Shown here piece by piece: positions 56,166-64,000 of a stretch of 64,000 nucleotides of DNA. The translations under genes and the position numbers were made by a program. The notes beneath the pieces were generated by a model, which was not told the DNA's origin, searched no databases, and saw only the letters and a list, made by a program, of their open reading frames with translations. The number at the start of each line of letters is the position of its first letter. Positions within the stretch are counted from its first letter, which is position 1. Origin of the DNA: Obelidium mucronatum (taxonomy: Eukaryota; Chytridiomycota; Chytridiomycetes; Chytridiales; Chytriomycetaceae); assembly GCA_025765595.1 (NCBI GenBank), contig JAIVFH010000002.1:744001-808000 (forward strand), in the 5' to 3' direction.

Positions 56166-57402
56166 ATGTTGTCTGTAGTGGAACCACCTGAAACATCGCC
56201 AGTGCAGCACCAACAGCAACAGCAGCGACACTGCTGGTTCTTTCACAATGGTGGATGCCGCAAGGGAGAAGAGTGTGCATTCAAGCACGATGTTTCTCTA
56301 TTGAGCGCGGAGGAGAAGGGGAAGGGGAAGGGGAAGGGGAAAAAGGACAAGAACAAGAACAACAGCAACAGCAGCAACCTCGACATTGAGGCTCCCATAT
56401 GCATTTTTCATGCGAGGCCGTTGCTCCAAGGGACCAAAGTGTCGCTTCGCACATGTTTTGAAGGGCGAAAGCAAGGGAGAACCCACTCACTGAAGGAATC
56501 CAAAGCAGAAACCAACGAAATCAAGCAAGAATCAACGCAAGAAATCAAAGAAGACCTCCAATGCTCCGTCTGCTACGAAACGCCATCCTGAATTCGGTAT
56601 TCTCCTTGGACTGCAGCCACGTCTTTTGCGCCCCATGCGCACACACCTGGAACGCAAAGCAACGCACTTGCGCCGTGTGTCGTCGGCCGTCGCCGTTCGT
56701 TGTTTCAGCGCCGCGTTTGGAAAACGGGTTACACGAAAAAGAAATTGCTTATTGATGAATTCAGGCGCAAAAAAGGTTCTATTGCGTGTCGCTTCTTTCG
56801 CCGTAGTGCAAAGAGGTGTCCCTTTGGCGATAAGTGCTTGTATGCACACAATGATGCTACCGGAAAACGCAAAGTCGGTGTCAGGAAACCGCAACTGTCA
56901 AGGAAATTACGGCGTGAACGAAGTCTCATGGACCATGACAGTGATGGGGGTGGTGGTGGTGGTGATCCAATCGTCTTCCAAGATGCCTTGATGGGACTAA
57001 TGACGGCCATGGAGTCGCTTGGTCTACCCATGAATAATGTACAAGAAGTTCAGCAAGTCTTGGATGTGATGCGGGCAACAGATCCCAATTTGATGCAAAG
57101 ACTATCTCGGATGGTTCGAATGGCGCCTGGTCTATTCGCTGGTGGTCCTTTTAGGAATGCGGGAATGATGGATGTCGATGAATTCATCCATGATCAATTC
57201 GAGGATGGTCATCATTACGGTATGTACTAATGTTGATTGATTGATACTCAACTGCTTCCGTGTTGGTCAAAAAAAAGGCCCATTTCCCCCTTACGGATTT
57301 CATGACTTTGGCTACAACAATCACGACGGCGATGAAGACGACAATGGTGACGATTATTACACGACGGATGAAGAAATGAACGAATATGATACTGTCGACT
57401 GA
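56166..57402 (+). CDS. Makorin-like C3H / RING zinc-finger protein
   Basis: C3H finger 1: HCWFFHNGGCRKGEECAFKH (CX7CX5CX3H). Finger 2, readable only after a 1-nt shift near 56410: GRCSKGPKCRFAH. RING region: CSVCYETP then, in another frame, LDCSHVFCAPCAHTWNAK and RTCAVCRRP. Finger 3: ACRFFRRSAKRCPFGDKCLY and AH. The final exon after an intron at GTATGT (57221) is acidic. Order C3H-C3H-RING-C3H is that of makorin E3 ubiquitin ligases. At least two single-base shifts (near 56410 and 56575-56620) break the frame, so it is either a recent pseudogene or carries sequencing errors. It sits between two OPT copies on the same strand. Confidence 0.65.
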
Positions 57403-57681
57403 AGTACTGATACAGTTATACCCGCACATCCATTTTGCCATCTTGCTATCTGAACGTATAATATCCCTATCATCTGCATTTGCCGATTAAAAGAGATATT
57501 CAACTTTTCCGTTTGCGTTGTATTCCTTTCATTATCTGTTCATTATTTCTTTTTCAATATCATAAATACTTGAGAGTGCGTGCCGGAATGTTAAGCATCT
57601 CAAGCACGAAAAAAATGAGCACGTTTTTTTTGGGTGCAAAACACACACATCCAAGCGAACCCCCAAAGAATCCCAAGTGAA

Positions 57682-60600
57682 ATGGACTTGGACGTCGACG
57701 CTTTGGATGCTCAAGATGCAATTGCAAGTTCGATCGAACACATTGTCCCAAAGACGGATGATCCTCGGACGCCGGCCTTCACGTTGAGTATTCTTTTTGT
57801 TGACACTTTTTTTTGCGTCTAAACCCCACTTTACAGATTCCGAGCCATCTTTCTCGGTTGTTTATTTGGGATTGGGTTGTCTCTGGCAAACTCTGTATGG
57901 GCCTTCAGGACGAATGCGAGTATCTCGACGTCGGGTGTGTTGTTTGTTGATTTGTCAAAAGTTCGACTGACCGAAAAAACAAACACAAGGCGCTACGTTC
58001 GCAGTTGTGGCTTCATACCCGCTAGGTCTATTATGGCATCGGTTTGTGCCTGCTCATTCTTTTTGGAACCCCGGGAGATTTAGTGTCAAGGAGCACGTGG
58101 TAATATGTGAGTTTGAACTTGTTGCAGTGATCTCTTAAAAAAGTTGCAACTGACAAGCCATACCGAACTTGACATTCAGATGTTCTCACGCATGCGAGTA
58201 GTGTCCCGTATGGAATGGAGAATGTTGTGTCGCAAGCAATGCCAACCCTAATGGTAAATTGAATTGTCTGCATGCCAAAATTTTCATATCTGCTTTAACA
58301 CTACATTTACAGAACAACCAAAACATAACATTCTTTCATGCTTTAGCATTTGTGTTTGTGACGCAATTTACTGGATTTGGCTTTGCGGGGCTGTGTAGGA
58401 GGTTGGGGCTTGTCACACGTTCAACACTCAGCGGTGGCTCACAGATATCTTTCTATTTAGGTTCCTCGTGAAACCAGCTGCTATGCTTTGGCCGACAACA
58501 TTTTCGACTTTGGCGTTATTTGCATCCTTCCACAACATCGACACCTGCGTCAACTCCACAACGAGTACCAAGCATCGGAAGTGGCCTCGACAGCGAAGCC
58601 ACACGAACTGAATTTATAATCGAAGAGGGAATCGAAGTTCAACGGGGCGTCGAACAAAGTCCTCCCACATCGACTGCATCCGACAGTCATCTTTTAAGAA
58701 TCTCTGTCCCGCAATTGAAATTGGATGGTCCAGATAAAACAGTAGAGCCGTTAGAATTTCCAACAACAACAACAGACTCACCTCAGTCTCGTCCTAAAGT
58801 CTACAAAACAACGCGACAACAAGCATTTTGGTACTCATTTCTTGGAATGTACTTGTACTCTTTTATTCCCGAGTTTTTATTCCCTGCTCTTCAAACTGTA
58901 TCTATTTGTACAAGGAGTAGTTTTGAAGGGCTCTCGTCAGGTGCTATGGGCACGTATAATGCCCTTGCGAGTTCCACCAATGGAGTTGGATTGTTTTCAT
59001 TCACGTTTGATTGGTATTATATTCAGGCGGGGTATTTGACGACGCCATGGTGGGCCATTTTGTGTTTTGTCGCTGGGAATATGGTTTTGTCGTGGGGTGC
59101 CACGATTTTGTTATATCAAAGCGACAGTTGAGTGCTTTTCATTACTTCATTGCTGCTATGTCTAAAAGACTCATTTCTACTATTTTTTTTGTAGCTTGGG
59201 GTTTAAATACTGTCATGACCACGGATTCCATCAACCCAATCCTCAACTCTGTCAAACTGTTCAACGGAAACCCCAACTCAACAACCCATAAATTGGGTTC
59301 TGTAGTGAATCCAGCATTCTTCTACAACGTATCAAGCAACTATGACCTCAATTCAACGGCTTACCAAGACGTCAGTCCTATACATATAACCTCATTTTTC
59401 GCCGTTCAGTATGGATCCTCATTTTTAACTATCGCCGCTGTATTATCTCACGTTGGGTTATGGTACGGTAAAACAATCCGCCGACAAGTCAAAAGCGCCT
59501 TGAACCAGGTGGCTGACTCGTTTGACGCCATGGATCTACATAACCAAATGATGAGCGAGTATTGGGACCCGCCTGACTGGATGTTTTTGGTATTCGCAGT
59601 CCTGATGGGCGTCATGTGTTTTTGTGTGACAATGTTTACACCATTTGTGATGCCGTGGTGGGGGGTTTTGCTTAATCTGAGTGTTACGGGGGTGTTAATT
59701 GTTCCTTGTGGGATCATTCAGGCAGTTGAGTGTTTTCTTTTTCTTCCTATTGGTTACTTTTAATTAACTATATGCTTGTCACTTATCTAGATTTCCGGAA
59801 TTGGAATCAGTATCAGCGTGCTCGCAGAGTTCATGATGGGATCCATTGTTCCTGGTCAAACAGTTGCAGTGATGGCATTCAAATCCTTGGCTCTGAACAA
59901 CTTGAATCAAGGAATTCTATTAGTATCTGGGCTGAAACTCGGCCATTACCTACACGTCCCACCTGCAGCCATTGTCGGCGCCCAGTTTTTGGGAACTGCC
60001 ATCAACGCGATTGCATCGACAAGTGTCACCTGGGTGATGATGTTTCATTCTGGAGAGCTCCTGGACGCGAATCATGGCGAATGGCAATACATGGTGTATC
60101 AGACTTTTTATAGCGACGGAGCGATTTGGGGTGCTATTGGGCCGAAACGGTTTTTTGGGATCGGGTCTTTGTATGAGGGTCTGTTGTGGTGTTTTTTGGT
60201 TGGGTTCTTGTGTCCTTTTGGACCGTGGTTGTGTGATCGCTATCTGTATCCGGCGAAATTCTGGAAATACGTTAATTGTAAGTTAAGATTTTTTTTTGTG
60301 GCTTCATCTAACATTCTCATTTCCTCTTAAGTTCCCTTGATTTTCACGCTTTCCGGCGTCGGTGGATTCCAAAACACTATCCTTTCAGCAATGCTAGTTG
60401 GTTTCACATTTCAGGTGGTTGTTTTCAAGTATAGGAAGCAGTGGTATCATACCTTCAATTTCGTAATGGCTTCAGGATTTGATATGGGTAACCAAAGGAA
60501 ACAAATTATTTATTTGAATTTATGTTAATTTGATTTTCTTTTTCTTATTTAGGGTTAGGAATCGCTGTACTCTCAATCGCAATATTGGGAATCTCTGGGT

Positions 60601-60789
60601 TGAAGCCGCCATACAATGCGCTTAATCCGAATTTGGAAAACGTTCCGCTAGATTACTATTGCTATGCAGGAGCTAATTATTTAGAGTGAGTCTTGTCAAT
60701 TGATTCACAAATACGGGAATTAACCTTTTACCCAGTTTTGATTGCAAATACTATTCATTGAAGAATTCCTCTGATCCCAGAGCATGTTA
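57682..60789 (+). CDS. OPT-family oligopeptide transporter, second tandem copy
   Basis: Proton-coupled oligopeptide transporter of the plasma membrane (ISP4/OPT type). About eleven exons in the same positions as in the neighbours. Blocks: WAFRTNASIS, NPGRFSVKEHVVI (OPT signature), PYGMENVVSQAMPT, VFVTQFTGFGFAG, FTFDWYYIQAGYLTTPWWAI, HLGPVV-like loop replaced by HKLGSVVNPAFFYN, YWDPPDWMFLVFAV, MPWWGVLLNLSVTGVL, ISVLAEFMMGSIVPGQTVAV, HYLHVPPAAIVG, QTFYSDGAIWGAIGPKRFF, and C-terminal LDYYCYAGANY. At about 58545 the frame after FASFHNIDT is one base short of the following exon (PASTPQRVPSIG), in a variable cytoplasmic loop. Otherwise open. Confidence 0.85.
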
Positions 60790-60893
60790 ATTATTGCAGT
60801 AAATACACATTAATATATATGTTGAAGTTTGGAGTTTTATGGTGAAGCTTGTTTGTGGCTTGTACTTTGAAAACAAGAACCAAAACAGCAATA

Positions 60894-63800
60894 ATGGAAA
60901 TTGAAGCTGAGGATGCCGCAGCTAGCGGTGTCGAGCATATCGTCCCTCACACGGATGATCTCAATACTCCAGCATTCACGTGAGTCCCGTGTTTGGCACT
61001 TCAGGAGAGGAACTTCGACAAACAAACAAAAAACCCTCCTACCAGAATTCAAGCAGTCCTTCTCGGATCTCTTGCAGCCATTGTGTTTTCAGCTCTCAAT
61101 AGTATTTGGGCTTTTCGAACAAATGCGTCCATAAATACTTCTGGTTGGGCGTTTCTTCCTTTTAGAATTCAGGAAAGGAAGATCTGATCAAATATGCAGG
61201 TGCAACTATGGCAGTTATCGTTTCTTATCCCATCGGGGTCTTGTGGCATAAAATGTTTCGGCCGCATGTATTCTGGAATCCTGGTCCCTACTCTGTGAAG
61301 GAACACGTCATCGTCTGTAAGTGAGATCCTTGGGATTAATTTACAGCACTCTGACACGGCCGTAAATTTGTGTACAGACACGATGGCTCATGCTAGCAGT
61401 GTTCCTTACGGCATGGAAAACGTTGTATCGCAGGCAATGCCAACTTTGATGGTAATGGGATAATGCCAAAACTGTCACTTGTGCTCACTGAAACATCCCA
61501 TCACACATTCTCTCATTGCCACATAGAACGACAGGAACATCACATTCTTTCATTCTTTAGCATTTGTTTTCATCACTCAATTCACTGGCCTGGCGTTTGC
61601 GGGACTGGCGCGTAGATTCCTTGTAAAGCCCAGTACCATGATGTGGCCTAGTACATTCTCCACCCTCGCGCTCTTTGCGTCGATGCATAATTTCGCGCCT
61701 GACGAGGATGCTCGGGCTGATTTTCACCAGGCTTTGAAACTTAAACCTTCATCGTCGGAAAGTACGCTTGTTCAAGAAACGGGAGGAGCTGATACCTTAA
61801 CTCATCAAAATTCTGTGGATACCTTGATCTCGAAACCTGTGGTTGTTAGCATAAAAGACCAGGATTCTTATTCCACAGTGTCAAAAGTAACCGCAACGCA
61901 AGCGCGGAAACCCTTTACAACTTCGCGGCAGCATGCTTTTTGGTATTCCTTTCTTGGAATGTATCTGTACACATTCATTCCGGAATTCTTTTTTCCTGCT
62001 CTCCAAACCATATCTATTTGCACGCAGAGCAGTTTCAGTGGGTTGGTGTCGGGAGCTATGGGGACTTTTAACGCAATTTCTAGTTCAACGAATGGTGTTG
62101 GATTGTTTTCATTTACGTTTGATTGGTATTATATTCAATCTGCATATTTGACGACACCGTGGTGGGCAATATTGTGTTGCGCTGTTGGTAAAATTCTGTT
62201 TTCCTGGGTTGGTACAATCGCGTTGTTTCTGACAAACAGTTGAGTTTCGTTTCGTGTCTGACGCAAATAGTGCATTATCAATAACAATCGACTTAAATTC
62301 AGCTTGGGGGCTTAGCACTGTTATTTCAACAGATAATATCAACCCCGTCTTGAATTCCGTCAAATTATTCAATGGAAACCCCAACTCAACAACACACAAG
62401 CTAGGGTCCACCGTAGATCCCGCGTTTTTCTACAACGCCCAAGACAATTACAACTTAAATTCAACCGCATACGACAATGTTTCTCCTATACACGTGACAT
62501 CTTTTTTTGCGGTTCAATACGGGTCCACGTTCTTGACGATTGCTTCAGTGTTGTCGCACGTTAGTTTGTGGTACGGCACAACCATTGTTCGGCAAACCAA
62601 AAGCGCGTGGAAACAAGCTGCTGACTCTATCGATGCGCTTGATATTCATAATCAATTGATGAATCAGTATTGGGACGTACCAGATTTAGCGTTCTTGGTG
62701 TTTGCATTGTTTATGGCAACATGCGCTTTCCTAGTGTCCCTCTTCACGCCCTTCGTTATGCCGTGGTGGGGTGTATTGTTGAATATGACAGTGACAGCGG
62801 TGCTGATTGTACCAATTGGAATCATTTATGCGGTTGGTTCCAGCTATAATTTAATTTGAAGCTTATATAGATTCTATTTAGATTTCTGGGATACCTATTT
62901 CAATTAGTGTTCTAGCTGAATTCTTGATGGGTTCGATTATTCCCGGTCAAACTGTTGCAGTGATGGCATTCAAATCGTTGGCACTGAACAACATCAACCA
63001 AGGTCTCCTGCTAGCTGGAGGCTTAAAAATCGGGCATTATTTACATGTTCCACCTGTTGCTGTAGTGGCGGCTCAGCTTCTTGGAACATTTATCAATTGT
63101 GTAGTTGCTACGGCTGTGTCCTGGTGGATGATGTTTAGTTCTGGGTTGCCGAACAAGGACGCTGGCGAATGGCAATATATTGTGTACCAAACTTTTTACA
63201 GCGATGGCGCGGTTTGGGGAGCTATAGGGCCTCGACGTTTTTTTGGGATCGGATCTCTTTATGAGGGCTTGTTGTGGTGTTTTTTGATTGGATTCTTGTG
63301 CCCGTTTGGTCCATGGTTGTGCGATCGATACATTTATAAGGCTAGTTTTTGGAGGCACATCAATTGTGAGTGACTTGATTCTCAAAAAGTCACTACGAAA
63401 AAATCTTAACCGCCTCCTTACTTCAGTCCCATTGATCTTCACGCTTTCTGGTGTTGGCGGGTTTCAAAACGCGATTCTCACACCACTTATTGTTGGGTTT
63501 ATGTTTCAAGTAGTTGTTTTTAAATACTGGACGAGGTGGTACCAAATGTACAACTTTGTCATGGCATCTGCATTCGACACTGGTAAACTTCTTTTATGAT
63601 ATTTTTCGTGCTCTTTTGGTGTCATTAATGCGATCCGTAAATTTCATCTCTTAAAGGCTTCGCCTTGTCTCTCCTCACTGTTTCCATCTTGGGCAATTTC
63701 GTCAATGTCCCATTCAACGCATTGAATCCAAACCTAGAAAATGTCCCCCTTGACTACTATTGTTATGCGGGCGCAAGTTATCTCGAGTAAGTTCTAAAGG

Positions 63801-63900
63801 TTTTTGCGTTTAGAACTCATTTCAATTGATGCAATGCTTTAGCTTCGATTGTAAATATTATTCCAACAAGAACTCTTCAGATCCCCGAGCATGTTTATAA
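60894..63900 (+). CDS. OPT-family oligopeptide transporter, third tandem copy, intact
   Basis: Same exon plan as the second copy and no frameshift seen. Signature NPGPYSVKEHVIV, PYGMENVVSQAMPT, VFITQFTGLAFAG, SRQHAFWYSFLGMYLYTFIP, FSFTFDWYYIQSAYLTTPWW, HKLGSTVDPAFFYN, YWDVPDLAFLVFAL, ISIPISISVLAEF-like (ISGIPISISVLAEFMMGSII), QTFYSDGAVWGAIGPRRFFG, LIFTLSGVGGFQNAI, and the end DPRACL. It has about 12-14 membrane segments. The tandem copies presumably arose by duplication; their variable cytoplasmic loop (61690-61910) is the least alike. Last gene before the window ends. Confidence 0.92.
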
Positions 63901-64000
63901 TAAGATCATTTCAATTATTAACTTGGTATTCATATCATATAGAGAATAAATAAGGTCTTTTTGTTCAAATCAAAAATCCAAAATAATAAGAATAATAACA

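Overview
The window looks like nuclear DNA of a zoosporic (flagellated) fungus, most likely a chytrid. Fungal signs are a 161-residue tropomyosin, a Zn2Cys6 regulator with a fungal transcription-factor middle domain, and a tandem OPT peptide-transporter cluster. Flagellate or early-diverging signs are a FAM161-type ciliary protein, an arginine kinase and a GNL1-type GTPase. Genes are dense and on both strands. Most have several GT-AG introns of about 35-65 nt, often with a GTTTGT donor. Several divergent start codons lie only 21-60 bp apart.

1-11.3 kb holds housekeeping genes: PIG-L/GPI12 (cut by the window edge), an AIM18-like mitochondrial chalcone-isomerase-fold protein, FAM161-like, an unknown protein, ALG10, proteasome subunit RPN9 and a coiled-coil protein. 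11.3-22.0 kb is an HSPA12-type Hsp70 gene. Its first intron holds an 8.6-kb insertion with 23-bp perfect terminal inverted repeats (11482-11504 and 20087-20109).

That element is the most interesting object here. It carries a Plavaka/KDZ-like transposase broken by a 59-bp tandem duplication, a second unknown protein, a 71-bp tandem repeat, an acidic zinc-knuckle protein and, divergently from the last, a CENP-A-like histone H3 variant with a C-terminal extension. The canonical H3/H4 pair lies outside it at 24.7-25.7 kb.

22-34 kb carries F-box, LRR and ankyrin proteins, the H3-H4 pair, an unknown gene, arginine kinase and an N4BP2-like P-loop kinase. 34-52 kb carries a Q-rich SANT protein, an unknown acidic protein, a BRCT protein with five sumoylation-type motifs at its C terminus, tropomyosin, a Zn2Cys6 regulator, small membrane proteins, an Hsp20 chaperone and GNL1. 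52.7-63.9 kb holds three tandem OPT transporters with a makorin-like RING/C3H gene between the first two. The first OPT copy is multiply frameshifted, the second has one apparent frameshift and the third reads cleanly.

Exon structures were worked out by eye from splice signals, reading-frame continuity and remembered family patterns. No alignment or search was run, so exact exon ends are proposals.
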